The position numbers and the translations under genes are program-made. The notes under the pieces were generated by a model, which saw only the letters and a list, made by a program, of their open reading frames with translations, was not told the origin of the DNA and did not search any database. Positions 9,244 through 19,233 of a stretch of 64,000 bases of DNA are shown in pieces. This DNA comes from Methanocalculus natronophilus (lineage in GTDB: Archaea > Halobacteriota > Methanomicrobia > Methanomicrobiales > Methanocorpusculaceae), in assembly GCF_038751955.1 (NCBI RefSeq), contig NZ_JBCEXH010000003.1, forward strand, positions 138,740 through 202,739, read 5' to 3'. The first letter of the stretch is position 1. Each line of letters opens with the position of its first letter.

Positions 9244-9834
9244 ATGAAACGTAGCTCTCTCCTCCTCCTGCTCCTTGTTGCCGCAGCAGTTCTCAGCTCA
9301 GGATGCCCGCTTTTGAAAACTCCGCTGGATGACATTCCACCGCATATCACCCAGGCAAACAATGCCCTCACAGGTCTCAATATCATTGAAGGGAAATCCA
9401 ATACATTTGCCCTGGATGATGAGATCATGGCAATCGATTTGCTTTTTGTTGAGATGGAAGAGATTGAGGTTGCGGAAGATGATGAAGAGACCATTGCCCG
9501 ATATGCCGCATACCGCACCTGGACAGAGTCCCTCAGAACGGCAAGCCGGATCATCAGCAATGATTATGATAGCTATCAGACTCATCTCAGGAGAGCCGAA
9601 CAGCAGTATGATGCTTTCAACTATATCCTGTACAGGGATGAAATGAACAAGGCAGAGAAACTGCTCCAGCAGATGGAGGATGACGCACTCTCTGCTGCAT
9701 ACAGTCTTGATTCCATACCAGACTCTCTGTTCTCACAGAGAGAGGTGCACGAGCTGCATAGGACACGGGCATTACTTATGGATCTCCACCGGCAATGCAC
9801 TATTCTGAGGCAGGAACACGCAAGGGCGATATGA
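9244..9834 (+). CDS. Lipoprotein with helical mature domain
   Basis: 196 residues from ATG 9244. Upstream in-frame starts are unlikely because this ATG opens a classic signal sequence (MKRSSLLLLLLVAAAVLSSG) with lipobox LSSGC. The mature part is acidic and strongly helical, with coiled-coil character (about 60-190, VEMEEIEVAEDDEETIARY and repeated heptad-like leucines). It is probably anchored outside the cytoplasmic membrane. No family recognised. It lies 163 bases before the transglutaminase-like gene on the same strand. Confidence 0.75.
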   Translation: MKRSSLLLLLLVAAAVLSSGCPLLKTPLDDIPPHITQANNALTGLNIIEGKSNTFALDDEIMAIDLLFVEMEEIEVAEDDEETIARYAAYRTWTESLRTASRIISNDYDSYQTHLRRAEQQYDAFNYILYRDEMNKAEKLLQQMEDDALSAAYSLDSIPDSLFSQREVHELHRTRALLMDLHRQCTILRQEHARAI

Positions 9835-9997
9835 GAAATCGCAATATACCCTCTCTCCAGGGACTGGTGGCGGCACACGACGTCTTCTCAACCGGCCACC
9901 CCCCATGTTCCGGCTCCAGGGTGTATACCCTGATCCATCTGTCCAATGGAGGTAAGCAACACAAAGCAATTTACCTTCAGCATCAAAATACTCTTGT

Positions 9998-11353
9998 ATG
10001 CGCAAAGATGATCTGCTTATAATGGCTGCAGGACTTGCAGTCGTTTTGATCATCGCTCTCCTCATTCAGGAGCCGGGGCTCTCCATACCTGGTATAAGGG
10101 ATACTGAGCCCTCCATACCTGCACCCGATGAACCATTTCCGGATACACCACCTCCTCCAGTCGAGCCGCCGTTTGCTCCTGATCTGCCTGACGTTCTCCA
10201 GCCGGATCCACCCGATGGCGTGACGATTGTGGTCAGGCAGCACACTGTTGTGGATCCTGACCCCCATCCGGACATCCCATCTTCCATACGGACACGGACT
10301 ACAGATACTGCCGCCACATACCGGTGGTATTACAAAGGCTCGTATTATACGTGGACAATCCATATTCCAGCAGATCGGTACAACTACTTTGCAACTCTCC
10401 CCCGGGATAAACCGCATCCCGCCGACTATGTGATGTCAGATCGCGGACGCCCCGAACTCGAGCAGATTGTCTCAGATATGATCCGCCTGGCCAATGCCCA
10501 GAATCTGAATGAACGTGAGAGGCGGGATATGGTCATTGCATTTGTCCAGTCACTTCCACACAACCGTGGCGGGACAGTCAGAACCTATGATGCATATCCG
10601 AGATATCCGCTGCAGACTCTCTATGACGGAGGAGGAGACAGCCAGGATACTGCTATTCTTCTGACAGCACTGCTCCGGCTGCTTGGCATCCAGGCATCAC
10701 TTCTTGAGACGCCCAAACATTATGCTGTTGTTCTCCCTCTTACTGAACAACAGAAAGATCAGAACCTGGTATACCTGTATAAACGCGGCGACTCGCAGAT
10801 TCTCAAGGGAAATTATATTGATGACCAGAACAGGATACGGGATTTCTATCGTGGAGACAACTCGGTTACCAGGCATAGTTACCTCTATGTTGAATCGAAT
10901 ATCCCCGGTCACGCTCCCGGTACGCTGCCACCTCAATTCAGGGGTTTCTTCATTCGCACCCTTCGGGAGAAGTACTATATGCCTGAGGCTGTCATCGATG
11001 GCGCGGCAATCCATGAACCTCTTCGAAACCCGGATGCCGGCTTCACCTTCAATGCCCGCCTGATTCATATCGATCAGCGATATGCGTACTACCAGGTCTA
11101 TTGCAGCATCTCAAGTACCGGCACCGGTACTGCCCGTGATGTCAAAGTCGATATAACCGCAAGGCCGGCAGACGATGATGGGTCATGGGTTTTTGAGGAG
11201 ACGATTACTGCAATGCCGATTCCTGAGGGAGAGACCCGGATCGTGCAGGGAACTATCCAGGTGCCAAGAAACGAAGCTGCAATCATTGAATGCAGGCTTC
11301 GTGGATCAGGTATTGCTGAAAAAAAGAAAAAGAGTGAGATCTTCTTTACCTGA
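9998..11353 (+). CDS. Membrane-anchored transglutaminase-like protein with Ser at the Cys position
   Basis: 451 residues. N-terminal anchor (about 6-25, LLIMAAGLAVVLIIALLI), then a Pro-rich linker (about 40-75). A transglutaminase-like core follows (about 110-260) and a C-terminal beta domain resembling CARDB/FxLD modules (about 345-440). In the core YDGGGDSQDTAILLTALLR the usual catalytic Cys is Ser215; the likely His is H241 in PKHYAVVL. Such archaeal proteins sit outside the membrane and may be proteases or peptide-binding pseudo-enzymes. The last 8 bases overlap the convergent carB. The anchor resembles that of the protein at 3337-4017. Confidence 0.78.
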   Translation: MRKDDLLIMAAGLAVVLIIALLIQEPGLSIPGIRDTEPSIPAPDEPFPDTPPPPVEPPFAPDLPDVLQPDPPDGVTIVVRQHTVVDPDPHPDIPSSIRTRTTDTAATYRWYYKGSYYTWTIHIPADRYNYFATLPRDKPHPADYVMSDRGRPELEQIVSDMIRLANAQNLNERERRDMVIAFVQSLPHNRGGTVRTYDAYPRYPLQTLYDGGGDSQDTAILLTALLRLLGIQASLLETPKHYAVVLPLTEQQKDQNLVYLYKRGDSQILKGNYIDDQNRIRDFYRGDNSVTRHSYLYVESNIPGHAPGTLPPQFRGFFIRTLREKYYMPEAVIDGAAIHEPLRNPDAGFTFNARLIHIDQRYAYYQVYCSISSTGTGTARDVKVDITARPADDDGSWVFEETITAMPIPEGETRIVQGTIQVPRNEAAIIECRLRGSGIAEKKKKSEIFFT

Positions 11354-14300
11354 GATAGAACCCAAGTGGCTCTATTGTCGTCTCATTCCTTTTGAAGGCC
11401 TCAATTGCCCGTGCAGCAGCATCTGCAGCAGGTATGGTTGTGATATAGGGGATCTGATAATCGACAGCAATCCTCATGATCTGGTAGTGATCCTGGCGCG
11501 AGGTCTTGTCTGAAGGGGTATTGATAATCAGCTGGATCTCACCCCGGCGCATCATATCGATGACATTGGGGGATCCCTCCTGCACTTTCCGTACAAGGTT
11601 TACCCTGATACCCGCCTGGCTGAGGGAATGTACTGTTCCGGATGTCCCGTAGAGCTCAAGGCCAAGGCTTTCCAGTTTCCGTGCAATGGGGATGCTGACC
11701 TCTTTCTGCTCATTGCTTACCGAGATAAAGACACGGCCCTGCACTGGGAGTGTGTTATCAGCTGCAAGGCTTGCTTTAAAGAAGGCACGTCCAAAGTCAA
11801 AGTCTATCCCCATCACTTCTCCCGTGCTCTTCATCTCAGGGCCAAGGACTGCATCGACACCGGGGAGCTTGTTGAAGGGGAGGAGGACTTCCTTGACTGC
11901 AACATGATTGATCTCCCGCTCAGTATAGCCGGTATCGGCGATCGTTTCGCCAAGCATAACACGGCTTGCAATCTTTGCCAGGGGGATTCCGGTAGCTTTT
12001 GAGACAAAGGGAACTGTCCGGCTTGCACGGGGGTTTGCTTCCAGGACATAGACGATTCCATCCTGGATTGCATACTGGATGTTGATCATGCCGACAACGC
12101 CAAGCCCGAGCGTGAGTTTCCGGGTGTACTCCCTGACGGTCTCAATCGTTTCGGGCGCAAGAGACTGTGTCGGGATGACGCATGCGGAATCTCCTGAGTG
12201 CACTCCTGCCTCCTCGATATGCTCCATGATACCCCCGATCAGGACATCTGTTCCGTCACTGACAGCATCGACATCAAGCTCAACTGCATCCTGGAGGAAT
12301 GAGTCTATTAATACCGGGTGTTTGTTGCTGACACGGACTGCCTCCTTGATATATGTTTTCAGCTCCATCTCGTCATGGACAAGCTCCATTGCCCGGCCGC
12401 CAAGGACATATGAAGGCCTGACCAGAACGGGATAGCCTATCCTCCCGGCGATTTCGAAGGCTTCCGTCTCGGAATATGCGGATCCATTCGCCGGGCTTGG
12501 AATCCTGAGTTCTTCCAGAAGCAGACTGAACCGGTCCCGGTCTTCTGCCACATCCATGGCATCGGGGCTTGTTCCCAGTATCCGGGTCTGAAGGCCAAGA
12601 CGCTGGATCTCCTGCGAGATCGGGATTGTGAGATTGACCGAGTTCTGGCCTCCGAACTGGACCATGACACCGTAATAATCATCCTTTTTGAGGATGTTCA
12701 TGATGTCCTCAAGCTGCATAGGCTCGAAGAAGAGCCTGTCGGAGGTGTCAAAGTCGGTTGAGACTGTCTCAGGATTGTTGTTGACGACATGCACCTCGAC
12801 GTCGCCATCGCTGAGAGCCTGGATTGCATGCACGGTGCAGTAATCGAACTCGATACCCTGGCCGATCCTGATCGGCCCTGATCCGAGGATCAGGACTTTC
12901 TTTCTGCCTGTCTTTTGGATCTCACATCCTGTCTCCCAGGTGGAGTAGTAATAAGGTGTGGTGGCGGGGAATTCTGCCGCACAGGTATCAACCATCTTGT
13001 AGGTTGGCTCCCCGACGATCTCCTCTATAGCGGGAACTGGTTTTTGGCTGAGCTCTGCAAGCTCAGTATTGGCAAACCCAAACCGCTTTGCATACCAAAA
13101 CTCTTCATCGCCTGATGCCGGGGAGATGCTCTTTTCGATCTCAACAATATGGCGGATCTTCTCCAGGAAGAACGGTTCGATCTCTGTGCAGGCATGTATC
13201 TCCTCTATCGTCATCCCGATGCGGAATGCGGAGAAGAGTGCGGGAAAACGCTCGTCTGTTGGCCTTGCAAGGATCATCCGGATCTCGTCCTTATCTGTAT
13301 GATTGAAGAGATCGGTGTCGATTGACCGGAGTGCTTTTTTAAAAGCCTCCTCCAGGTTTCTGCCAATCGCCATCACTTCACCGGTGCTTTTCATCGCAGT
13401 GGTCAGCGATCGGTCTGCTGTTTTGAACTTGTCAAATGGCCAGCGCGGTACCTTGACCACAACATAGTCGATTGCTGGCTCAAATGATGCAGGTGTGCAA
13501 CCGGTGACGGTATTGGTGATCTCATCAAGCCTGAGGCCGATTGCAATCTTTGCGCTTACCCGTGCAATCGGGTAGCCGGTTGCTTTTGAGGCAAGGGCAG
13601 ATGATCGTGAGACCCGTGGGTTCACCTCGATGACCCGGTAGTCGCCATCTTTGAAGGCAAACTGGATGTTGCATCCTCCCTGTACTCCGAGTGCACGGAT
13701 GATTTTGATTGACGCAGTCCTCATCATCTGGTACTGGTCGTCGCGGAGTGTCTGGATTGGGGCAACAACAACACTCTCGCCGGTATGTACACCCATTGGA
13801 TCGACATTCTCCATCCCGCAGATGATGATGCAGGTATCGGCAGCATCGCGCATCACCTCGAATTCGATCTCATTCCATCCCTTGACACTCTCTTCCACGA
13901 GAACCTGCCGGATTCTCGAGCGGGACAGCCCCATCTCAACGATCCTGTAAAGCTCTTCTTCTGTTGTCGCCACTCCGCCGCCTGAGCCGCCGAGGGTATA
14001 GGCAGGCCGGATGATTGCCGGAAGCCCGACTTCCTTCAGGGCATCCCCAACCTGATCGAGCCGGTTGAGGATCATTGATTTTGGTACAGGCTCGCCAATC
14101 CGGTTCATCAGGTCGCGGAACAGTTCCCTGTCCTCACCCATGTAGATTGCCTCAAGGGGTGTACCAAGGATCTCAACACCTTCCAGTGCTCCGATCTCGG
14201 CAAGTTCTGCGGTAAGGTTCAGGCCGGTCTGTCCCCCAAGGCCGCTCAGTATGCCGTCAGGCCGTTCTTTTTTGATGATTTCCGCAATGATGTCGGCCTT

Positions 14301-14507
14301 GAGAGGCTCGACATAGACAACATCCGCGGTCTCGGGATCTGTCTGGATGGTTGCGGGATTGGAGTTGACAAGGACAACCGAGAGCCCTTCTTCCCTGAGC
14401 GCCTTGCAGGCCTGTGTTCCTGAGAAGTCAAATTCTGCCGCCTGCCCGATCTGGATTGGACCGGATCCGATCAGCAAAACCTTTTGAATGTCTGGCAATT
14501 TAGGCAT
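11346..14507 (-). CDS. carB: Carbamoyl-phosphate synthase large subunit
   Basis: 1053 residues, the normal size. Two ATP-grasp synthetase halves are seen, both starting with the same signature (KVLLIGSGPIQIGQAAEFDF and KVLILGSGPIRIGQGIEFDY), plus a C-terminal MGS-like allosteric domain (VFISVSNEQKEVSIPIARKL). It makes carbamoyl phosphate from bicarbonate, ATP and ammonia delivered by CarA, for arginine and pyrimidines. ATG 14507 gives MPKLPDIQKV; the frame is open 20 codons further, inside carA. It overlaps the carA stop by 8 bases (ATGCCTAA), which indicates translational coupling. Confidence 0.97.
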   Translation of the reverse strand: MPKLPDIQKVLLIGSGPIQIGQAAEFDFSGTQACKALREEGLSVVLVNSNPATIQTDPETADVVYVEPLKADIIAEIIKKERPDGILSGLGGQTGLNLTAELAEIGALEGVEILGTPLEAIYMGEDRELFRDLMNRIGEPVPKSMILNRLDQVGDALKEVGLPAIIRPAYTLGGSGGGVATTEEELYRIVEMGLSRSRIRQVLVEESVKGWNEIEFEVMRDAADTCIIICGMENVDPMGVHTGESVVVAPIQTLRDDQYQMMRTASIKIIRALGVQGGCNIQFAFKDGDYRVIEVNPRVSRSSALASKATGYPIARVSAKIAIGLRLDEITNTVTGCTPASFEPAIDYVVVKVPRWPFDKFKTADRSLTTAMKSTGEVMAIGRNLEEAFKKALRSIDTDLFNHTDKDEIRMILARPTDERFPALFSAFRIGMTIEEIHACTEIEPFFLEKIRHIVEIEKSISPASGDEEFWYAKRFGFANTELAELSQKPVPAIEEIVGEPTYKMVDTCAAEFPATTPYYYSTWETGCEIQKTGRKKVLILGSGPIRIGQGIEFDYCTVHAIQALSDGDVEVHVVNNNPETVSTDFDTSDRLFFEPMQLEDIMNILKKDDYYGVMVQFGGQNSVNLTIPISQEIQRLGLQTRILGTSPDAMDVAEDRDRFSLLLEELRIPSPANGSAYSETEAFEIAGRIGYPVLVRPSYVLGGRAMELVHDEMELKTYIKEAVRVSNKHPVLIDSFLQDAVELDVDAVSDGTDVLIGGIMEHIEEAGVHSGDSACVIPTQSLAPETIETVREYTRKLTLGLGVVGMINIQYAIQDGIVYVLEANPRASRTVPFVSKATGIPLAKIASRVMLGETIADTGYTEREINHVAVKEVLLPFNKLPGVDAVLGPEMKSTGEVMGIDFDFGRAFFKASLAADNTLPVQGRVFISVSNEQKEVSIPIARKLESLGLELYGTSGTVHSLSQAGIRVNLVRKVQEGSPNVIDMMRRGEIQLIINTPSDKTSRQDHYQIMRIAVDYQIPYITTIPAADAAARAIEAFKRNETTIEPLGFYLR

Positions 14508-15561
14508 CCGGAATGCTCCTGTAGATCTTGTCGAAGATTTTTTGTTCTGTATCCTGCGGGCCGCCATAGGCCTCCGGATGGAACTGAACTGAGTAGATGT
14601 TCAGGTACGTATCAGAAAACCCTTCAAGGCTGTTGTCATTGACATTGACATAGCTGATCTCGCACCCTTCAGGAAGCGTCTCACCATCCACCACATATCC
14701 GTGGTTCTGGGTGGTGATGTGAATCGATCCATCCAGAGCCCGCACCGGCTGATTCGAGCCCCGGTGACCAAATTTCATCTTCCTGGTTTCTGCTCCAAGC
14801 GCCCGTGCCAGGATCTGGTTGCCCATGCAGATGCCAAAGATCGGGATCTCGCCAATATATGATTTGACTGTCTGGATGGGAGTTGCTGCCCGTGCCGGAT
14901 CTCCTGGTCCATTGCTGATAAAGAGTGCTTCTGGACGACAGGCGTCAATCTCTTCCTTTGTGGCAGTTGCAGGATAGATGTAGATGTCAGCATCTCTCTT
15001 TCTGAGGCTGACGATGATGTTCTTCTTGACTCCGAGATCAAGCACCGCAATCCTCTTTCCCTTCCCCCTGACCCGGTAGGGATCAGTGCAGGTAACTGAC
15101 CTGATAAGATCCTGGTCAGATAACTGTGGTGCTTTTTTTGCCAAGTCCACTGCCAGTTCTCCGTTGTCGTCACCGACAATGAGCGCTGATCGGAGTGTCC
15201 CGTGGATACGGGTGTTAATTGTCAGCATTCGTGTATCGACACCTGATATGCCGGAAAGCCCCTGGTCCTCAAAAAAAGTGACCAGTGATGGCGCATGTTT
15301 CGGAGATCTGCAAATCTCTTGAACAACACAACCCCGGGCATGGATATGAGGGTTTTGAAAATTATCAAAATCAACACCATAGTTGCCGATGAGAGGATAG
15401 GTAAACATCAGGATCTGACCGGCATAACTCGGATCGGTCAGCGCCTCCATATATCCTGTCATCTGCGTGGTAAAGACCAGTTCGCCGGTGCCTGTGCCCT
15501 CGACACCAAAACCCTCTCCGACAAAATAATTTCCGTCTTCAAGCCCCAAAACCGCCTTCAT
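14500..15561 (-). CDS. carA: Carbamoyl-phosphate synthase small (glutaminase) subunit
   Basis: 353 residues. An N-terminal CPSase small-chain domain (GYMEALTDPSYAGQILMFTYP) is joined to a class I glutamine amidotransferase. The nucleophile Cys lies in FGICMGNQILARALG and the catalytic His-Glu in VQFHPEA. It hydrolyses glutamine and passes ammonia to CarB. First gene of the carAB operon; the 170-base region upstream holds its promoter. The Asn in GICMGNQ, where many CarA have His, is a common variant. Confidence 0.97.
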   Translation of the reverse strand: MKAVLGLEDGNYFVGEGFGVEGTGTGELVFTTQMTGYMEALTDPSYAGQILMFTYPLIGNYGVDFDNFQNPHIHARGCVVQEICRSPKHAPSLVTFFEDQGLSGISGVDTRMLTINTRIHGTLRSALIVGDDNGELAVDLAKKAPQLSDQDLIRSVTCTDPYRVRGKGKRIAVLDLGVKKNIIVSLRKRDADIYIYPATATKEEIDACRPEALFISNGPGDPARAATPIQTVKSYIGEIPIFGICMGNQILARALGAETRKMKFGHRGSNQPVRALDGSIHITTQNHGYVVDGETLPEGCEISYVNVNDNSLEGFSDTYLNIYSVQFHPEAYGGPQDTEQKIFDKIYRSIPDA

Positions 15562-15731
15562 GAATGACCATATTCATTCTGTTCGTATCTCATATTAACA
15601 ATAGGGGCAGGTACCATCTACACGTGATGCAAAAACAGCATTTTTGTGCTGCTCTCGTACCGTGTATGATGAACCGGGGCAATTCCGGACAGGATTATCT
15701 GGTTTTTCTATGCGCGATCAAAAAAAAGGAT

Positions 15732-17216
15732 TTAGCGGGAGAGGATCGCCATAATGATCTTGCCATATGCAGGCCGCGTGATGACCACGCCTATCATAAC
15801 GCCGATGATGGTAATGATCGCAAAGCCCCTGAGTGAGGAGAGATCCATTACCGCAAGCGGGAGCATGGCAATAATCATTGTTATGGCAGCAACGATGATG
15901 ATGCCGAGTGCCCGTGAGAGGCGCTTTAAATAGACATTCGGGGACGGCACCTTGCCTTCATGCAACACCTCGTCGGTGATCACAACCAGCTGATCAATAC
16001 TTGTTCCAAGTACCGCAATCAGGCCTGCGATTGCTGCCAGGTCGAGCTGGGTGAAATACCGTGCAATACCAAGGAGGATCAGGATCTCTGAGGTGTTGAT
16101 CAGGAGCATCGGAATGACGATGCTTGGTTCACGGTACCGGTAATAGACAACCAGTCCCACTGTGAAGAGTGCGAATATACCGGCGATGATACTCATCATC
16201 TTGAAATGCTCGCCCAGTGCCGCAGATACCGATCCTGATCCGGCAATGGTCACATCAACCGGGAGTGCGCCGGCACGGAGGTGTATCTCAAGCACCCTTG
16301 CCCGCTCCATACCATACTCACCCATGCCTGTCGATGCAACAAGATTTCGTGACTCTTCGACCTTTAAGCGTGACGCAAGGTCTGGTGAGAGTGGTGCGCT
16401 GTAGACGACCTCGCCGTCCAGGTACATGATGAGTTCATGATCCTGTGGACGATCTGTTGCACCTGACTCTATTGCAGCCTGCCGGAATGCACGTGCGCCC
16501 TCAGGGCTGATAGTGAATGGGACACCCCAGGAGCCGCTGCCAGGGGGCTGCTGAGTCGGGAGCCCGACTGAAGATATGGCATCTCCAAACAGGACATGCT
16601 CTGTCTCATCGCCCTCGGTCTGGATCCGGATCTCAAATCGTCCCTGCTGGCCGACGATATCCTGTGCAGTTGCCATGTCAACGCCAGCCAGTTCGACACG
16701 GATATATCGTGAGGCGCCGCCGAAGGTGGTAAGGGTATTGACGGTTGCATCCCGGGTTCCAAGCCTGTTGATCTTCTCTTCAAGGATGCGTTTGACGGTC
16801 TCTGCAGTCTCCTCAGATACTCCGATCTCATAGCGGGTGATGGTCGCTCCATATCGGGCAAAGATCGGTTCCAGGTCTTCCTGGGCAACAGCTTTTCGTA
16901 TCTCGAGTATATCTGCCTCAACCAGGTTGACTTCTGTGTCGAGTTCCTTCTGGAGGCCACTGACAAGCTCTTCTATTGGCTGGTCCGTCTCAAATGTGAC
17001 CAGTTGCGCTTTATATTCAAGCTGTATCCATGATCCGCCTTCAAGATCAAGGCCGAGGCCGATGTTGCCCTGGATTCCCTTGTCAAAGGCCGGGGGAAGG
17101 AAGTAAATCGATGCAATTGCAAAGATTATAGCCGCGATCATCAGGATGATCCGCCAGTCTCTCAGAAGTGAAACCTGCTCTTCCCGGTGTACCGGTGTGC
17201 GTCCACTTTTCTTCAT
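15732..17216 (-). CDS. secD: Protein-export membrane protein SecD
   Basis: 494 residues from ATG 17216. An N-terminal transmembrane helix (WRIILMIAAIIFAIASIYF) is followed by the SecD motif GLDLEGGSWIQLEY, a large extracytoplasmic domain with P1-type repeats, and five C-terminal helices (from about residue 325). With SecF it uses the proton or sodium gradient to help late steps of Sec translocation. Its ATG overlaps the secF stop in ATGA. Archaeal order secF then secD is seen. Confidence 0.95.
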   Translation of the reverse strand: MKKSGRTPVHREEQVSLLRDWRIILMIAAIIFAIASIYFLPPAFDKGIQGNIGLGLDLEGGSWIQLEYKAQLVTFETDQPIEELVSGLQKELDTEVNLVEADILEIRKAVAQEDLEPIFARYGATITRYEIGVSEETAETVKRILEEKINRLGTRDATVNTLTTFGGASRYIRVELAGVDMATAQDIVGQQGRFEIRIQTEGDETEHVLFGDAISSVGLPTQQPPGSGSWGVPFTISPEGARAFRQAAIESGATDRPQDHELIMYLDGEVVYSAPLSPDLASRLKVEESRNLVASTGMGEYGMERARVLEIHLRAGALPVDVTIAGSGSVSAALGEHFKMMSIIAGIFALFTVGLVVYYRYREPSIVIPMLLINTSEILILLGIARYFTQLDLAAIAGLIAVLGTSIDQLVVITDEVLHEGKVPSPNVYLKRLSRALGIIIVAAITMIIAMLPLAVMDLSSLRGFAIITIIGVMIGVVITRPAYGKIIMAILSR

Positions 17217-18085
17217 CGTGATACACCTCGTGCTGCTTTTCCGCTTTGTACATACCACTTCAGGAGTCCGGCATTAAACATCCAGGTGTTTATCAGATCG
17301 ATGATTAACCCGATCACAAGGACTGTTGCGATCTGGAAGATGATCTCGATCTGGCCTATCCAGGCTACAACAAGGAGAGCAATGACTGCGGAAAGCGTGG
17401 TTGTTGTCATGATAAATCCGGTGCGGAATGCATTTCTCAGTTTATCCTCAAGCTTTCCCTGCCGCTTGAGTATACGTGTGGTGAGCAGGATATCGCTGTC
17501 CACAGAGTACCCGATGAGCATCAGAAGCGCTGCTGTTGTTCCAAGTGTTAAGGGAATATTCAGCAGATCCATTATCGCTGCTGTGATCAGGATATCGGTA
17601 AATGCAGCGAAGACGACCGCAATCGACGGGACAATTGTCCTGAACGCGATGAAGACGATGATGGACATGCCAATGAAGGAGAAGAGCAGGGCGAGCAGTG
17701 CCTGCTGCTGCAGTGTCTGGCCGAATGTCTCACCTATCTGATCTACTTTTGCGTCCGGATAGCGGGCATTGATATCCCTCGTAAGTGCACGGAACTGGTC
17801 ATCATCCATTGGACCAAACCTGATGTATGTGCCGCGGTTCAGTCCCTCTCCAACACTGATCAGCGGGTACTCCGCGAAATAGCTTTCAATCTCTGCTACT
17901 GTATCATCAGTCGTGGTCGTAACCGCAGTACCTCCGGCAAAATCGATCCCAAGGTTCACCGGGACGCCGAACATCATATAATTCAGGCCAACGATGGCAA
18001 GAGCGACGAGAGCGATGATGAGCGGCACTGTCATCATCTGTTTTGGAGGATATTTATTTACTAAGTCGTACAGGTCAAACCCCAT
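17213..18085 (-). CDS. secF: Protein-export membrane protein SecF
   Basis: 290 residues from ATG 18085 (MGFDLYDLVNKYPPKQ). One N-terminal helix, the conserved VNLGIDFAGGTAVTT, then five helices with the SecF signature GYSVDSDILLTTRI. Partner of SecD in the membrane. An upstream GTG-containing extension (to 18136) is not conserved and is left out. It is the first gene of a two-gene operon and divergent from the methyltransferase gene at 18294. Confidence 0.95.
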   Translation of the reverse strand: MGFDLYDLVNKYPPKQMMTVPLIIALVALAIVGLNYMMFGVPVNLGIDFAGGTAVTTTTDDTVAEIESYFAEYPLISVGEGLNRGTYIRFGPMDDDQFRALTRDINARYPDAKVDQIGETFGQTLQQQALLALLFSFIGMSIIVFIAFRTIVPSIAVVFAAFTDILITAAIMDLLNIPLTLGTTAALLMLIGYSVDSDILLTTRILKRQGKLEDKLRNAFRTGFIMTTTTLSAVIALLVVAWIGQIEIIFQIATVLVIGLIIDLINTWMFNAGLLKWYVQSGKAARGVSR

Positions 18086-18293
18086 AGTATCTATAGTATG
18101 TGTTATCTGATTGCTTAAAAGAATGGTTATAACCAAATCTTTTCAAATCCGGATGTTGCGATTTGCCCGGGTTTTTTACCGGGTACGCCGGGAAAAAATT
18201 TGTTCTTCTCTTGAGAGCTGATACATGCTGTAATGACTTTTTTCCCTCTGCCGGCAGCAGGAATGGTTGTCCGGGGTCTCTATCGGGTAAAGG

Positions 18294-19040
18294 ATGGATT
18301 CATTATTACCTGGTGCAACCATTCTATTGATGATTCCCCCGGCCTTTGCAGATATCATCATCCAGTTCAGGGGCTTCTTCCATGATATTGCAGAAAGAGG
18401 CGGATCTGAATATGGGATCATCAGTGCCCATCCCCAGGTGATCCGGCCCGGTGATCATGTTGTTATTGTCGGCGGCGGCGATGGCAGGACTGTTTTATCT
18501 GCAGCAGATCTGATCAGAGAGGAGGGGTCTGTGACTGTCTATGAGGCTGGAGATCGATCTGTTCAACAGATCCGCTCTCTGGTTGCAGCAACAGGCATCA
18601 CTGATGTCTGCACTATTCATCACACCCTGGTTGGCCCGCATATTGATGTATATGGTGGGGATTATTCAGAAGCCTCATTCCTTGCACCAGAGGACCTCCC
18701 ACCCTGTGATGTTCTTGAGCTTGATTGTGAGGGGGCAGAGGTTGCCATCCTTACATCGCTTCAGATCCAGCCACGGGCAATCATTGTTGAGATTCATCCA
18801 AGGTGCTTCAGAGAGGATCCACAATGGGTACTGGACCGGCTTGCAGAGCTTGGCTATACGATTGTGTACCGGAGCGGCCACGAAGGCATTGAGCTGACAG
18901 AGGATGAGGCTCATCTTCTGCTCATGCGATCCCGTATCAGGCGCACCTACCTCAAAAACGGGGCGCGATCGCCTGTTGTTGTTGCAGCCCTTCGAAACGC
19001 CAGCGACAAAGGGAATGGTCTATACCATGATCAGGTTTGA
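18294..19040 (+). CDS. FkbM-like SAM-dependent methyltransferase
   Basis: 248 residues. The SAM-binding glycine motif is VVIVGGGDGRTVLSAADLI (about 56-74), then VYEAGDRSV (acidic residue for ribose). The FkbM hallmark LELDCEGAEVAIL (about 142-154) and AIIVEIHPRCF follow. FkbM enzymes O-methylate sugars, polyketides or lipids; the substrate here is unknown. GGTAAAGG precedes the ATG. The C-terminal 45 residues are basic (MRSRIRRTYLKNG). Confidence 0.75.
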   Translation: MDSLLPGATILLMIPPAFADIIIQFRGFFHDIAERGGSEYGIISAHPQVIRPGDHVVIVGGGDGRTVLSAADLIREEGSVTVYEAGDRSVQQIRSLVAATGITDVCTIHHTLVGPHIDVYGGDYSEASFLAPEDLPPCDVLELDCEGAEVAILTSLQIQPRAIIVEIHPRCFREDPQWVLDRLAELGYTIVYRSGHEGIELTEDEAHLLLMRSRIRRTYLKNGARSPVVVAALRNASDKGNGLYHDQV

Positions 19041-19087
19041 GAATGCGTGATTCTGGGTTCTGAGTTGTCAGAAAAGTGAGTGAGATA

Positions 19088-19159
19088 CGTCCCGGCCGGG
19101 ACTTGAACCCGGGTCAAAAGCTCCGGAGGCTTCTAGGATATCCGCTACCCTACCGAGAC
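19088..19159 (-). tRNA. tRNA-Arg (anticodon CCG)
   Basis: A cloverleaf reads on the minus strand. Acceptor GTCTCGG pairs with CCGGGAC (one G-U). Anticodon stem GAAGC/GCTTT closes the loop CTCCGGA, giving anticodon CCG for codon CGG. The T arm is CCGGG-TTCAAGT-CCCGG. No CCA is encoded. It is nearly identical to the tRNA at 50806-50877 except in the acceptor and anticodon. Confidence 0.93.
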
Positions 19160-19233
19160 AGAATCCGAATGCACGGCACCTGCCGCCCTTTCGTCTAGAT
19201 ACATCTGTCTAAAAACAGATAAGGATATCGTCA

